Shown here: positions 1 to 9,651 of the stretch, in pieces
Layout: the number at the start of each line of letters is the position of its first letter
How positions within the stretch are numbered: the first letter of the stretch is position 1
Assembly (NCBI RefSeq): GCF_000148585.2
Contig: NZ_CP028414.1
Location: forward strand, 62,001-126,000
Origin: Streptococcus mitis NCTC 12261
Lineage (GTDB): Bacteria; Bacillota; Bacilli; Lactobacillales; Streptococcaceae
DNA length: 64,000 bases
Reading direction: 5' to 3'
The notes under the pieces: generated by a model
Database searches by the model: none
The model's input: the letters and a program-made list of their open reading frames with translations, nothing else
What the model was told of the DNA's origin: nothing
Translations under genes and position numbers: made by a program

Positions 1-1
1 T

Positions 2-1102
2 GGAAATCATATCGGTGCAGAGGTGATCTTGCCTGAACTTGAAACAGCTTTGACAGCTCAATTAGGCGGATTTGTCCTAACATCTCCTGAAGAAATCGCT
101 GGAGTAGAGAAGATTGGACAAACAAGTGCCAACTTTACACTCCTTGTCAACGGTGTGAAGCTAGATGGACACAAACTTGACAGTGCTTTCCAAGGGAAAT
201 TGGAAGAAGTTTACCCAACAGAATTTGCACAAGCTAAAGAACTAGCAGAAGTTCCAGCTGTCGCTACTAACACAGTCATCCAAGCTAAAGAAAAAGTTGA
301 AAAACCGGTAGTCTATATCCCAGTCTTCCCAGGAACTAACTCAGAATATGACTCAGCCAAGGCCTTCGAAAAAGAAGGTGCAGAGGTCAACTTGGTGCCA
401 TTTGTGACCTTGAATGAAGAAGCCATTGTCAATTCAGTTGAAACTATGGTTGACAACATCGGCAAGGCTAACATTCTCTTCTTTGCAGGTGGTTTCTCAG
501 CTGCGGACGAGCCAGATGGTTCAGCTAAGTTTATTGTCAATATCCTGCTCAATGAAAAAGTGCGTGCAGCTATTGATAGCTTTATCGCCCGTGGTGGCTT
601 GATTATTGGTATCTGTAATGGATTCCAGGCCTTGGTCAAATCAGGTCTTCTTCCATACGGGAACTTCGAAGATGCCAGCAGTACTAGTCCAACCCTCTTC
701 TACAATGATGCCAACCAGCACGTGGCCAAGATGGTGGAAACTCGGATTGCCAATACCAACTCGCCATGGTTGGCTGGAGTAGAAGTGGGCGATATCCACG
801 CTATTCCTGTTTCGCACGGTGAAGGGAAGTTTGTCGTGACGGCTGAGGAATTTGCGGAGCTCCGTGACAATGGTCAAATCTTTAGCCAATACGTTGACTT
901 TGACGGCAAACCAAGTATGGACTCTAAGTACAATCCGAATGGTTCTGTCCATGCCATCGAAGGAATTACCAGCAAGAATGGTCAAATCATCGGTAAGATG
1001 GGCCACTCAGAACGTTATGAGGAAGGTCTTTTCCAAAATATCCCAGGAAATAAAGACCAGCACCTGTTCGCGTCAGCGGTTAAATACTTTACTGGAAAAT
1101 AA
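2..1102 (+). CDS. purL: Phosphoribosylformylglycinamidine synthase, C-terminal part (5' end outside window)
   Basis: The frame is open from base 2, so the gene enters from the left and only about 366 C-terminal residues are seen. PurL converts FGAR, glutamine and ATP to FGAM in purine synthesis. The visible part covers the end of the synthase region and a class I glutamine amidotransferase domain: it begins near the VVYIPVFPG motif, carries the nucleophile in GICNGFQ (codon near 613), an HGEGKF segment near 819, and MGHSER close to the end. The single large polypeptide is the form found in streptococci. It lies 93 bases before purF on the same strand. Confidence 0.96.
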   Translation, partial: GNHIGAEVILPELETALTAQLGGFVLTSPEEIAGVEKIGQTSANFTLLVNGVKLDGHKLDSAFQGKLEEVYPTEFAQAKELAEVPAVATNTVIQAKEKVEKPVVYIPVFPGTNSEYDSAKAFEKEGAEVNLVPFVTLNEEAIVNSVETMVDNIGKANILFFAGGFSAADEPDGSAKFIVNILLNEKVRAAIDSFIARGGLIIGICNGFQALVKSGLLPYGNFEDASSTSPTLFYNDANQHVAKMVETRIANTNSPWLAGVEVGDIHAIPVSHGEGKFVVTAEEFAELRDNGQIFSQYVDFDGKPSMDSKYNPNGSVHAIEGITSKNGQIIGKMGHSERYEEGLFQNIPGNKDQHLFASAVKYFTGK

Positions 1103-1195
1103 GACTTACAGATTTTCTAATAGATAGTATCAGTAATGTAAAAGTCATGTAGATTTAGCTCTTGGTGCTACACAAATAAAAATTAGGTATATAAA

Positions 1196-2638
1196 ATGAC
1201 ATACGAAGTAAAATCTCTTAATGAAGAATGTGGTGTTTTCGGTATCTGGGGACATCCAGATGCTGCTAAATTGACCTATTTTGGTCTCCATAGTCTTCAG
1301 CACCGTGGTCAGGAGGGGGCAGGAATCCTCTCCAACGATCAGGGACAATTGAAGCGCCATCGTGACATGGGACTTTTATCAGAAGTCTTCAGAAATCCTG
1401 CTAATTTGGATAAATTGACGGGAACTGGTGCGATTGGGCATGTGCGTTACGCGACTGCTGGCGAAGCTTCTGTAGATAATATCCAGCCCTTCCTCTTCCG
1501 TTTTCATGATATGCAGTTTGGTTTGGCTCATAATGGAAATCTGACCAATGCAGCCTCTCTCAAGAAAGAATTGGAACAAAGAGGAGCAATTTTCAGCGCG
1601 ACTTCGGACTCGGAAATCTTGGCTCATCTCATTCGTCGTAGTCACAATCCGAACTTAATGGGAAAAATCAAGGAGGCGCTCAGCCTTGTCAAAGGTGGTT
1701 TTGCCTATATCTTGCTGTTTGAGGACAAGTTGATTGCGGCTCTTGACCCCAATGGTTTCCGTCCGCTTTCTATCGGGAAAATGGCCAACGGAGCGGTGGT
1801 TGTTTCATCTGAAACCTGTGCTTTTGAGGTTATTGGTGCTGAATGGATTCGTGATTTGAAGCCAGGTGAGATTGTGATTATTGATGACAAGGGAATCCAG
1901 TATGATAGCTATACGGATGATACTCAGCTCGCGATTTGCTCTATGGAGTATATCTATTTTGCCCGCCCTGATTCTAATATCCACGGTGTCAATGTCCATA
2001 CGGCTCGCAAACGTATGGGTGCCCAATTGGCGCGTGAATTCAAGCACGAGGCGGATATCGTGGTCGGTGTGCCCAATTCTTCCCTCAGCGCGGCTATGGG
2101 CTTTGCGGAAGAGTCCGGGCTACCAAATGAAATGGGCCTCATCAAGAACCAATACACCCAACGTACCTTTATCCAACCCACTCAAGAATTGCGGGAGCAA
2201 GGGGTGCGGATGAAACTGTCTGCTGTTTCAGGCGTTGTAAAAGGCAAGCGTGTGGTTATGATTGATGACTCTATTGTACGTGGAACGACCTCTCGTCGTA
2301 TTGTTCAACTCTTAAAAGAAGCGGGTGCAACTGAGGTTCACGTTGCTATTGGCAGTCCAGCGCTAGCTTATCCATGCTTCTACGGGATTGATATCCAGAC
2401 CCGTCAGGAGCTGATTGCGGCTAATCATACGGTCGAAGAAACGCGTCAAATCATTGGGGCGGACAGTCTGACTTATCTTTCTGTTGAGGGGTTGATTGAT
2501 TCAATTGGTATTGAAACGGATGCGCCAAATGGTGGTCTCTGTGTCGCTTACTTTGACGGTGACTACCCAACACCTCTCTACGACTATGAAGAAGACTATC
2601 GTCGAAGTTTGGAAGAAAAGACCAGTTTTTACAAATAG
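1196..2638 (+). CDS. purF: Amidophosphoribosyltransferase
   Basis: Commits PRPP to purine synthesis by transferring ammonia from glutamine to give phosphoribosylamine. The 480-residue protein has a short propeptide ending NEE, followed by Cys12 (CGVFGIWGH), the expected N-terminal nucleophile of the class II glutamine amidotransferase domain. The phosphoribosyltransferase domain follows, with the PRPP loop VMIDDSIVRGTTS near residue 355. Length is normal for the family. The preceding 93 bases contain no strong terminator, so it is probably transcribed with purL. Confidence 0.97.
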   Translation: MTYEVKSLNEECGVFGIWGHPDAAKLTYFGLHSLQHRGQEGAGILSNDQGQLKRHRDMGLLSEVFRNPANLDKLTGTGAIGHVRYATAGEASVDNIQPFLFRFHDMQFGLAHNGNLTNAASLKKELEQRGAIFSATSDSEILAHLIRRSHNPNLMGKIKEALSLVKGGFAYILLFEDKLIAALDPNGFRPLSIGKMANGAVVVSSETCAFEVIGAEWIRDLKPGEIVIIDDKGIQYDSYTDDTQLAICSMEYIYFARPDSNIHGVNVHTARKRMGAQLAREFKHEADIVVGVPNSSLSAAMGFAEESGLPNEMGLIKNQYTQRTFIQPTQELREQGVRMKLSAVSGVVKGKRVVMIDDSIVRGTTSRRIVQLLKEAGATEVHVAIGSPALAYPCFYGIDIQTRQELIAANHTVEETRQIIGADSLTYLSVEGLIDSIGIETDAPNGGLCVAYFDGDYPTPLYDYEEDYRRSLEEKTSFYK

Positions 2639-2674
2639 ACAATAGATCCTCCATTAAAGAAAAGGAATATAAAA

Positions 2675-2713
2675 ATGCTTATGCCCCACGTCTCACTACT
2701 GACTAAAAACTAA
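2675..2713 (+). CDS. Possible 12-codon leader ORF in the purF-purM gap
   Basis: An ATG preceded by AAAGGAA with about 7-base spacing opens MLMPHVSLLTKN and stops at 2713. The SD and spacing resemble those of the neighbouring pur genes, and the same A-rich SD context recurs just before purM. It could be a true leader peptide, or a relic of a duplicated purM ribosome binding site separated from the gene by an inserted structured segment. No known family is recognised. Confidence 0.25.
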   Translation: MLMPHVSLLTKN

Positions 2714-2842
2714 AGCATTTGTCAGTAGAGGCTTTCTCCTATGGGACAAAAGCTAGAGACCTGACTAGTATTTTTAGATAAAATAATTGTTTATCTAAAA
2801 ATACGTCGCAGTCTTTCCCAAAAAAAGAAAAGGAAAAATAAA
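2714..2842 (+). other. Structured purF-purM intergenic segment
   Basis: The segment holds a perfect inverted repeat with 15-bp arms (2768-2782 and 2790-2804) and a 7-base loop. Farther upstream, TACTGAC (2697-2703) can pair with GTCAGTA shortly after 2718. The long hairpin is not followed by a T run, so it does not look like an ordinary terminator. It might be an RNA processing or stability element inside the operon, or a small insertion. No known riboswitch was recognised. Confidence 0.45.
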
Positions 2843-3865
2843 ATGGCAAATAAAAATGCGTACGCTCAATCTGGTGTGGATGTTGAAGCGGGTTATGAAG
2901 TTGTTGAACGGATTAAAAAGCACGTGGCTCGTACGGAGCGTGCAGGTGTCATGGGAGCTCTGGGTGGCTTTGGTGGTATGTTTGACCTTTCAAAGACTGG
3001 GGTTAAAGAACCTGTCTTGATTTCAGGAACTGACGGTGTCGGAACCAAACTCATGCTGGCTATCAAGTACGACAAGCACGATACCATCGGTCAGGACTGT
3101 GTGGCCATGTGTGTCAATGATATCATCGCTGCAGGTGCGGAGCCCCTCTATTTCCTTGACTACGTCGCAACTGGCAAGAATGAACCAGCTAAGCTAGAGC
3201 AAGTCGTTGCTGGTGTGGCAGAAGGTTGTGTGCAGGCTGGTGCTGCCCTCATTGGTGGGGAAACGGCTGAAATGCCTGGCATGTACGGCGAAGATGACTA
3301 TGACTTGGCTGGTTTTGCGGTCGGTGTGGCTGAAAAATCTCAAATCATTGACGGTTCAAAAGTGGCAGAGGGAGATGTTCTTCTCGGACTTGCTTCAAGT
3401 GGGATTCATTCCAATGGTTACTCTCTCGTCCGTCGTGTCTTTGCGGATTACACAGGTGAGGAAGTCCTGCCAGAATTGGAAGGCAAGCAACTCAAGGAAG
3501 TTCTTCTTGAGCCGACTCGTATCTATGTCAAGGGTGTCTTACCACTCATCAAGGAAGAGTTGGTCAACGGCATTGCCCACATCACTGGTGGTGGTTTTAT
3601 CGAAAATGTCCCTCGTATGTTTGCAGCTGACTTGGCTGCTGAGATTGAGGAAGACAAGGTTCCAGTTTTACCGATTTTCAAAGCCCTTGAAAAATACGGT
3701 CAGATCAAACACGAAGAAATGTTTGAAATCTTCAATATGGGTGTGGGACTTATGCTAGCAGTTAGCCCTGAAAATGTAAGTCGTGTCAAGGAATTGTTGG
3801 ATGAACCAGTCTATGAAATTGGTCGTATCGTCAAGAAAGAAAACGAAAGTGTCATCATCAAATGA
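2843..3865 (+). CDS. purM: Phosphoribosylformylglycinamidine cyclo-ligase (AIR synthetase)
   Basis: Closes the imidazole ring: FGAM plus ATP gives AIR. The 340-residue length is typical. Visible family features are the N-terminal [10 protein letters not shown], the [10 protein letters not shown] segment near residue 65, and [11 protein letters not shown] near residue 138. The start follows an AAAAGGAAAAA ribosome binding site. Its stop overlaps the start of purN by four bases, so the two are translationally coupled. Confidence 0.97.
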   Translation: MANKNAYAQSGVDVEAGYEVVERIKKHVARTERAGVMGALGGFGGMFDLSKTGVKEPVLISGTDGVGTKLMLAIKYDKHDTIGQDCVAMCVNDIIAAGAEPLYFLDYVATGKNEPAKLEQVVAGVAEGCVQAGAALIGGETAEMPGMYGEDDYDLAGFAVGVAEKSQIIDGSKVAEGDVLLGLASSGIHSNGYSLVRRVFADYTGEEVLPELEGKQLKEVLLEPTRIYVKGVLPLIKEELVNGIAHITGGGFIENVPRMFAADLAAEIEEDKVPVLPIFKALEKYGQIKHEEMFEIFNMGVGLMLAVSPENVSRVKELLDEPVYEIGRIVKKENESVIIK

Positions 3866-4407
3866 AAAAAATAGCGGTTTTTGCCTCCGGTAATGGCTCA
3901 AATTTTCAGGTGATAGCGGAACAATTTCCAGTAGAGTTTGTCTTTTCAGACCATCGTGACGCCTATGTGCTCGAACGTGCAGATAAGCTCGGCGTTCTGT
4001 CCTATGCTTTTGAACTCAAGGAGTTTGAGAGCAAGGCAGACTACGAAGCGGCCCTTGTCGAACTCTTGGAAGAACACCAGATTGACCTGGTTTGTCTAGC
4101 AGGCTACATGAAAATCGTTGGGCCAACCTTATTGGCGACTTATGAAGGCCGAATCATCAACATTCATCCAGCCTACCTGCCAGAATTTCCAGGAGCTCAT
4201 GGGATTGAGGACGCTTGGAATGCTGACGTTGCAGAGAGCGGCGTGACCATTCACTGGGTAGATTCTGGTGTGGACACTGGTAAAATCATTAAACAAGTCC
4301 GTGTGCCAAGGTTAGCTGATGATAACATTGAAAGCTTTGAAACTCGCATTCATGAGGCAGAGTACAAGTTGTATCCAGAGGTTATTAGAGAATTGTTGGA
4401 CAAGTAA
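3862..4407 (+). CDS. purN: Phosphoribosylglycinamide formyltransferase
   Basis: Transfers a formyl group from 10-formyl-THF to GAR, giving FGAR. The 181-residue protein starts [15 protein letters not shown], the substrate-phosphate loop, and has the catalytic region [17 protein letters not shown] near residue 105 plus the conserved Asp of GVDTGKII. It overlaps purM by four bases at its start. A small membrane-protein ORF begins directly after its stop codon. Confidence 0.96.
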   Translation: MKKIAVFASGNGSNFQVIAEQFPVEFVFSDHRDAYVLERADKLGVLSYAFELKEFESKADYEAALVELLEEHQIDLVCLAGYMKIVGPTLLATYEGRIINIHPAYLPEFPGAHGIEDAWNADVAESGVTIHWVDSGVDTGKIIKQVRVPRLADDNIESFETRIHEAEYKLYPEVIRELLDK

Positions 4408-4581
4408 ATGAAAAAATGGGTGGAAACACTTGCCTTGATTACCTTGGTAATCATTCTACGTTTACTGGTAAATTTTTTCTTCCCAGAGATTCCCTATTGG
4501 GGGAGATTTTTACTGACAGTAATTTTGGGAGTCTTGGTAATCGTCTCCCTATATTTTATGAATCGAAAAATGCGTAGGTAA
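4408..4581 (+). CDS. Small two-helix membrane protein, unknown function
   Basis: A 57-codon ORF starts with the ATG immediately after the purN stop (TAA ATG). It encodes a protein beginning [14 protein letters not shown], with two hydrophobic segments at about residues 6-25 and 35-54 separated by an EIPYWGR turn and ending in a basic tail (NRKMRR). The geometry suggests a double-spanning membrane protein with both ends at the cytoplasmic face. No SD is placed just before it, so translation would depend on coupling to purN. In pneumococci a vanZ-like gene sits between purN and purH, as I remember it; this ORF occupies the same position but is much shorter. Function unknown. Confidence 0.6.
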   Translation: MKKWVETLALITLVIILRLLVNFFFPEIPYWGRFLLTVILGVLVIVSLYFMNRKMRR

Positions 4582-4607
4582 AGAGTTTGAAAATGAAAGG
4601 AAAAAAC

Positions 4608-6155
4608 ATGACTAAACGCGCCTTAATCAGCGTCTCAGACAAAGCGGGCATTGTTGAATTTGCCCAAGAACTTAAAAAACTTGGTTGGGAGATTATCTCG
4701 ACAGGTGGAACCAAGGTTGCCCTTGATAATGCTGGGGTGAACACCATTGCGATCGATGATGTGACGGGCTTCCCAGAGATGATGGACGGTCGTGTCAAGA
4801 CCCTTCATCCAAATATCCACGGTGGACTCCTCGCTCGTCGTGACTTGGATAGTCACCTGGAAGCGGCTAAAGATAATAAGATTGAATTGATTGACCTTGT
4901 CGTGGTCAATCTCTATCCTTTCAAGGAAACCATCCTCAAACCAGACGTGACTTATGCTGATGCGGTGGAGAATATCGATATCGGCGGGCCATCTATGCTT
5001 CGTTCAGCAGCGAAGAACCATGCCAGCGTGACGGTTGTGGTAGACCCTGCTGACTATACAGTGGTTTTGGACGAGTTGTCAGCCAATGGTAAAACGACTT
5101 ACGAAACGCGTCAACGTTTGGCAGCCAAGGTTTTCCGTCACACAGCGGCTTATGACGCCTTGATTGCAGAGTATTTCACAGCTCAAGTCGGCGAAAGCAA
5201 ACCTGAAAAGCTCACTTTGACCTATGACCTCAAACAAGCCATGCGTTACGGTGAGAACCCTCAACAAGACGCAGACTTCTACCAAAAAGCTTTGCCAACA
5301 GACTATTCGATTGCTTCAGCGAAACAGCTCAATGGGAAAGAATTGTCATTCAATAATATCCGCGATGCTGATGCTGCCATTCGTATTATCCGTGATTTCA
5401 AAGACCGTCCAACCGTTGTGGCTCTCAAACACATGAACCCATGTGGAATCGGTCAGGCTGATGACATCGAGACTGCTTGGGACTACGCTTATGAGTCTGA
5501 CCCAGTGTCTATCTTTGGTGGTATCGTTGTTCTTAACCGTGAGGTGGATGCTGCGACAGCTGAGAAGATGCACGGCGTTTTCCTTGAAATCATCATCGCA
5601 CCAAGCTATACGGATGAGGCGCTAGCCATTTTGACCAACAAAAAGAAAAACTTGCGTATCCTTGCCTTGCCATTTGACGCTCAAGAGGCTAGCGAAGTGG
5701 AAGCAGAATATACAGGTGTAGTTGGTGGTCTCCTTGTGCAAAACCAAGACGTAGTGAAAGAAAGCCCAGCTGATTGGCAAGTGGTGACTAAACGCCAGCC
5801 AACAGAGACAGAAGCGACTGCTCTTGAGTTTGCATGGAAGTCTATCAAGTATGTCAAATCAAACGGCATCATCGTGACCAACGACCATATGACACTTGGT
5901 GTTGGCCCAGGTCAAACCAACCGTTTGGCTTCTGTTCGCATCGCTATTGACCAAGCTAAAGACCGTCTTGACGGCGCTGTGCTTGCTTCCGATGCCTTCT
6001 TCCCATTTGCGGATAACGTGGAAGAAATCGCCAAAGCAGGCATTAAAGCTATCATCCAGCCAGGTGGGTCCGTCCGTGATCAGGAATCCATCGAAGCTGC
6101 TGACAAATACGGCTTGACTATGGTCTTCACAGGAGTGAGACATTTTAGACATTAA
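4608..6155 (+). CDS. purH: Bifunctional AICAR formyltransferase/IMP cyclohydrolase
   Basis: Carries out the last two steps to IMP. The 515-residue product starts at the ATG at 4608, which has AAAGG seven bases upstream; an in-frame ATG at 4587 lacks a good SD. The N-terminal MGS-like cyclohydrolase domain opens [14 protein letters not shown] and includes [16 protein letters not shown]. The C-terminal formyltransferase domain contains LRYGENPQ-like ([10 protein letters not shown]) and KHMNPCGIG motifs. A strong terminator follows at 6163, ending the upstream pur transcript. Confidence 0.97.
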   Translation: MTKRALISVSDKAGIVEFAQELKKLGWEIISTGGTKVALDNAGVNTIAIDDVTGFPEMMDGRVKTLHPNIHGGLLARRDLDSHLEAAKDNKIELIDLVVVNLYPFKETILKPDVTYADAVENIDIGGPSMLRSAAKNHASVTVVVDPADYTVVLDELSANGKTTYETRQRLAAKVFRHTAAYDALIAEYFTAQVGESKPEKLTLTYDLKQAMRYGENPQQDADFYQKALPTDYSIASAKQLNGKELSFNNIRDADAAIRIIRDFKDRPTVVALKHMNPCGIGQADDIETAWDYAYESDPVSIFGGIVVLNREVDAATAEKMHGVFLEIIIAPSYTDEALAILTNKKKNLRILALPFDAQEASEVEAEYTGVVGGLLVQNQDVVKESPADWQVVTKRQPTETEATALEFAWKSIKYVKSNGIIVTNDHMTLGVGPGQTNRLASVRIAIDQAKDRLDGAVLASDAFFPFADNVEEIAKAGIKAIIQPGGSVRDQESIEAADKYGLTMVFTGVRHFRH

Positions 6156-6162
6156 GAACGTT

Positions 6163-6194
6163 AAAGGGAAGAAAACAGTTTCTTTCCTTTTTTT
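6163..6194 (+). terminator. Intrinsic terminator after purH
   Basis: A 12-bp stem (6163-6174 with 6179-6190, one G-U pair) with a four-base ACAG loop runs directly into a T tract. It separates the purL-to-purH block from the purD promoter. Confidence 0.85.
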
Positions 6195-6220
6195 GCTTTA
6201 AAAGCGAAACGAAACAAGAT

Positions 6221-6233
6221 TAAAACGAACGTT
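6221..6233 (+). promoter_or_regulatory. PurR-box-like operator before purD
   Basis: The segment contains ACGAACGTT, matching about 10 of 13 positions of the Firmicute PurBox (AWWWCCGAACWWT). In streptococci and lactococci PurR acts at such boxes upstream of pur promoters. It lies immediately upstream of the purD -10 element, which fits control by purine or PRPP availability. The assignment rests on motif similarity only. Confidence 0.55.
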
Positions 6234-6235
6234 TA

Positions 6236-6244
6236 TGGTATAAT
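6236..6244 (+). promoter_or_regulatory. Extended -10 promoter for purD
   Basis: TGGTATAAT is a perfect TGn-extended -10 hexamer, 33 bases before the purD start. No good -35 is seen 17 bases upstream, as is common for extended -10 promoters. Confidence 0.75.
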
Positions 6245-6276
6245 ATTAGTAAATAATTCGCAAAAGAGGTTGAAAG

Positions 6277-7539
6277 ATGAAGCTGTTAGTTGTCGGTTCG
6301 GGTGGTCGTGAACATGCCATTGCTAAGAAGTTGCTTGAGTCAAAAGAGGTAGAAAAGGTTTTTGTTGCTCCTGGAAATGATGGGATGACTCTGGATGGTC
6401 TGGAATTGGTAAATATCTCTATTTCCGAACATTTTAAATTGATTGACTTTGCAAAGGCCAACGATATTGCTTGGTCATTTATCGGGCCAGATGACGCCCT
6501 TGCGGCTGGTATCGTGGATGATTTCCATGCAGCTGGTCTCAAAGCCTTTGGTCCGACTAAGGCTGCGGCTGAACTTGAGTGGTCTAAGGATTTTGCCAAG
6601 GAAATCATGGTTAAATACGGCGTTCCGACAGCAGCCTATGGCACATTCTCAGATTTCGAGGAAGCTAAGGCCTATATCGAAAAGCAGGGTGCGCCTATCG
6701 TAGTCAAGGCGGATGGCTTGGCGCTTGGGAAGGGTGTCGTCGTTGCTGAGACAGTCGAGCAAGCGGTCGAAGCCGCTCATGAGATGCTTTTGGACAATAA
6801 ATTTGGTGACTCAGGTGCGCGTGTGGTTATTGAGGAATTCCTTGAAGGAGAGGAATTTTCACTCTTTGCCTTTGTCAATGGTGATAAGTTCTACATCATG
6901 CCAACGGCTCAGGACCACAAACGTGCCTACGATGGCGACAAAGGGCCTAACACGGGAGGTATGGGAGCATATGCGCCAGTTCCACACTTACCACAGAGTG
7001 TGGTTGATACAGCGGTTGACACCATTGTCAAGCCAGTCCTTGATGGCATGATTAAAGAAGGGCGCCCTTATCTGGGTATCCTTTACGCAGGACTTATCTT
7101 GACAGCTGATGGACCTAAGGTCATCGAGTTTAATGCTCGCTTCGGAGATCCAGAAACTCAGATTATCTTGCCTCGTCTGACCTCTGATTTTGCCCAAAAT
7201 ATTACGGATATCCTCGATGGCAAGGAGCCAAACATCACCTGGACGGACAAGGGTGTGACGCTTGGTGTAGTTGTCGCATCAAACGGTTACCCGCTAGAAT
7301 ATGAAAAGGGTGTTGCATTACCGGCAAAAACCGAGGGAGATATCATCACCTACTATGCAGGGGCTAAGTTTTCGGAAAATAGTAGAGCGCTGCTATCAAA
7401 CGGCGGACGTGTCTATATGCTCGTCACCACAGCAGCCACCGTCAAAGAAGCCCAGGACACCATCTACCAAGAATTCGCCCAACAAAAAACAGAAGGCCTC
7501 TTCTACCGAACAGATATCGGAAGTAAAGCTATTCGATAA
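6277..7539 (+). CDS. purD: Phosphoribosylamine-glycine ligase (GAR synthetase)
   Basis: Joins phosphoribosylamine and glycine with ATP. The 420-residue length is normal. It begins MKLLVVGSGGREHA, a hallmark of the N-terminal domain, and carries the ATP-grasp core with VVKADGLALGKGV near residue 145 and FNARFGDPETQ near residue 287. An AGAGG ribosome binding site precedes the ATG. It is the first gene of the second pur transcription unit, downstream of a PurBox-like site. Confidence 0.97.
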   Translation: MKLLVVGSGGREHAIAKKLLESKEVEKVFVAPGNDGMTLDGLELVNISISEHFKLIDFAKANDIAWSFIGPDDALAAGIVDDFHAAGLKAFGPTKAAAELEWSKDFAKEIMVKYGVPTAAYGTFSDFEEAKAYIEKQGAPIVVKADGLALGKGVVVAETVEQAVEAAHEMLLDNKFGDSGARVVIEEFLEGEEFSLFAFVNGDKFYIMPTAQDHKRAYDGDKGPNTGGMGAYAPVPHLPQSVVDTAVDTIVKPVLDGMIKEGRPYLGILYAGLILTADGPKVIEFNARFGDPETQIILPRLTSDFAQNITDILDGKEPNITWTDKGVTLGVVVASNGYPLEYEKGVALPAKTEGDIITYYAGAKFSENSRALLSNGGRVYMLVTTAATVKEAQDTIYQEFAQQKTEGLFYRTDIGSKAIR

Positions 7540-7781
7540 AGGTATAAGAAAAAAGCGATGCAGTCGTCAAGTACGTTAATAGTCGTTTGATTTGCGAGCG
7601 TTAGCGAGCTAATATAGAACAATCACCGCTGTTGTGCAAGAACGATTGAATGACAATACAATCGTTCAGGGAAATTGGAAGACCTTGGGCTTCCGATTTA
7701 GGCATGAGACACCTTTGGTGGCTGCTGCCGTCCCTCACAACCTAAGGTGATTGAAAAAAGAAAGGAAAGAAAAGGAAAATC
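7540..7781 (+). other. Structured purD-purE intergenic segment
   Basis: The 242-base gap has no convincing gene. It contains inverted repeats: AACGATTG/CAATCGTT around 7651-7677, a GGAAG/CTTCC pair around 7679-7696, and CACCTT/AAGGTG arms around 7710-7751. The gap ends in an A/G-rich stretch that supplies the purE ribosome binding site. No T run follows any hairpin, so none is a clear terminator. It may influence purD/purE mRNA processing. Confidence 0.4.
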
Positions 7782-8273
7782 ATGACCAAACCAATTATTT
7801 CCATCATCATGGGCTCAAAATCCGACTGGGAAACCATGCAAAAAACAGCAGAAGTCCTAGACCGCTTCGGTGTAGCCTACGAAAAGAAAGTTGTCTCTGC
7901 CCACCGTACACCAGACCTTATGTTCAAGCATGCCGAAGAAGCGCGTAGTCGTGGTATCAAGGTCATCATCGCAGGTGCAGGTGGCGCAGCTCATTTGCCA
8001 GGTATGGTCGCAGCTAAAACAACCCTTCCAGTCATTGGTGTGCCCGTAAAATCGCGTGCCCTTAGTGGTGTGGACTCGCTCTACTCTATCGTCCAGATGC
8101 CAGGTGGAGTGCCTGTCGCAACTATGGCTATCGGTGAAGCAGGTGCGACCAATGCGGCTCTCTTCGCCCTTCGTCTCCTATCAGTAGAGGATCAGTCTAT
8201 CGCGACAGCACTGGCAGATTTCGCAGAGGAGCAAGGAAAAATCGCAGAGGAGTCGACAAATGAGCTCATCTAA
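7782..8273 (+). CDS. purE: N5-carboxyaminoimidazole ribonucleotide mutase
   Basis: Class I PurE rearranges N5-CAIR, the PurK product, to CAIR. The 163-residue product carries the family signature [12 protein letters not shown] at residues 8-19 and SAHRTPD near residue 43. The start has AAAGGAAAA upstream. Its end overlaps the purK start by 14 bases, coupling the two enzymes of this two-step carboxylation. Confidence 0.97.
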   Translation: MTKPIISIIMGSKSDWETMQKTAEVLDRFGVAYEKKVVSAHRTPDLMFKHAEEARSRGIKVIIAGAGGAAHLPGMVAAKTTLPVIGVPVKSRALSGVDSLYSIVQMPGGVPVATMAIGEAGATNAALFALRLLSVEDQSIATALADFAEEQGKIAEESTNELI

Positions 8274-9351
8274 AACAATCGGAATTATCGGTGGCGGCCA
8301 GCTGGGTCAGATGATGGCTATCTCTGCTATCTACATGGGGCACAAGGTTGTAGCGCTGGATCCTGCGGCAGATTGCCCGGCCTCTTGCGTGGCGGAAATC
8401 ATCGTGGCGCCTTATAATGACGTGGATGCTCTGCGTCAGTTGGCTGAGCGTTGCGATGTCCTCACCTATGAGTTTGAAAATGTCGATGCTGACGGTTTGG
8501 ATGCGGTTATCAAGGATGGACAACTCCCTCAAGGGACAGATCTGCTCCGCATTTCCCAAAATCGCATTTTTGAAAAGGACTTTCTTTCAAACAAGGCTCA
8601 AGTCACTGTAGCACCCTACAAGGTTGTGACTTCAAGCCAAGACTTAGCAGATATCAACTTGTCGAAAAACTATGTTCTCAAGACTGCGACAGGTGGCTAC
8701 GATGGGCATGGGCAAAAGGTCATTCGCTCAGAAGCAGACTTGGAAGAAGCCTATACACTAGCAGATTCAACAGACTGTGTCTTGGAAGAATTTGTCAACT
8801 TTGACCTTGAAATTTCTGTTATCGTGTCAGGAAATGGCAAGGACGTGACGGTTTTCCCAGTTCAGGAAAATATCCACCGAAACAACATTCTTTCAAAAAC
8901 CATTGTGCCAGCCCGTATTTCAGAAAGTCTAGCTGAAAAAGCAAAAGCCATGGCAGTGAAGATTGCTGAACAGCTTAACCTGTCTGGAACCCTCTGTGTG
9001 GAAATGTTTGCGACGGCTGATGACATCATTGTCAATGAGATTGCCCCGCGTCCACACAATTCAGGACACTACTCAATCGAAGCCTGCGACTTTTCACAAT
9101 TTGACACTCATATTCTTGGTGTTCTCGGAGCACCATTACCAGCCATCAAACTGCATGCCCCAGCTATCATGCTCAATGTTCTCGGCCAACATGTCGATGC
9201 TGCTGAAAAATATGTCACAGAAAATCCAAGCGCCCACCTCCACATGTATGGTAAAATAGAAGCGAAGCACAACCGCAAGATGGGGCATGTGACTTTGTTT
9301 AGTGATGCGCCGGATGAGGTGGAGGAATTTGGGAAAGGGATTGATTTTTAG
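8260..9351 (+). CDS. purK: N5-carboxyaminoimidazole ribonucleotide synthase
   Basis: ATP- and bicarbonate-dependent conversion of AIR to N5-CAIR. The 363-residue ATP-grasp protein opens with [14 protein letters not shown] and has [12 protein letters not shown] near residue 142 and [14 protein letters not shown] near residue 258, both typical of PurK. It overlaps purE, consistent with the pair acting in sequence. Confidence 0.97.
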   Translation: MSSSKTIGIIGGGQLGQMMAISAIYMGHKVVALDPAADCPASCVAEIIVAPYNDVDALRQLAERCDVLTYEFENVDADGLDAVIKDGQLPQGTDLLRISQNRIFEKDFLSNKAQVTVAPYKVVTSSQDLADINLSKNYVLKTATGGYDGHGQKVIRSEADLEEAYTLADSTDCVLEEFVNFDLEISVIVSGNGKDVTVFPVQENIHRNNILSKTIVPARISESLAEKAKAMAVKIAEQLNLSGTLCVEMFATADDIIVNEIAPRPHNSGHYSIEACDFSQFDTHILGVLGAPLPAIKLHAPAIMLNVLGQHVDAAEKYVTENPSAHLHMYGKIEAKHNRKMGHVTLFSDAPDEVEEFGKGIDF

Positions 9352-9360
9352 TACAAGTCT

Positions 9361-9588
9361 ATGATACAAATTATCGTTAATGCATTTATTGAAAAGGATA
9401 AGACTGGAGCAGTCGTTGAAGTCTTGTATGCTAGTAGTGATCACGAAAAGGTAAAGGCTAAATATGAAGAGCTAGTTGCTCTATATCCTGAAAACTATTT
9501 AGCAATTTATGATTTACCATTGGATACCGATCTCAATGAATTACTACACTATCCATCTGTGTTTATTGGGAAAGAGGAGTTTGAGTAG
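9361..9588 (+). CDS. Conserved hypothetical protein, 75 residues
   Basis: A short soluble protein beginning MIQIIVNAFIEKD, without signal peptide, membrane segment or recognised motif. It sits between purK and purB, and a similar small protein occupies this position in pneumococci as I remember it, which supports it being real. The SD is weak, so it may depend on read-through from purK. Acidic composition and alternating strand/helix patterns suggest a small folded domain. Function unknown. Confidence 0.7.
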   Translation: MIQIIVNAFIEKDKTGAVVEVLYASSDHEKVKAKYEELVALYPENYLAIYDLPLDTDLNELLHYPSVFIGKEEFE

Positions 9589-9651
9589 AAATCTTGCTTT
9601 ACCTAGATAGCTTATTCCCAGCAGTTTAAGAAGAAAGGAAAAATTAACAAC

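Noticed and set aside
641-1006. 121-codon minus-strand frame opposite purL
   Set aside because: Antisense to the glutaminase domain of PurL without a ribosome binding site or recognisable product.
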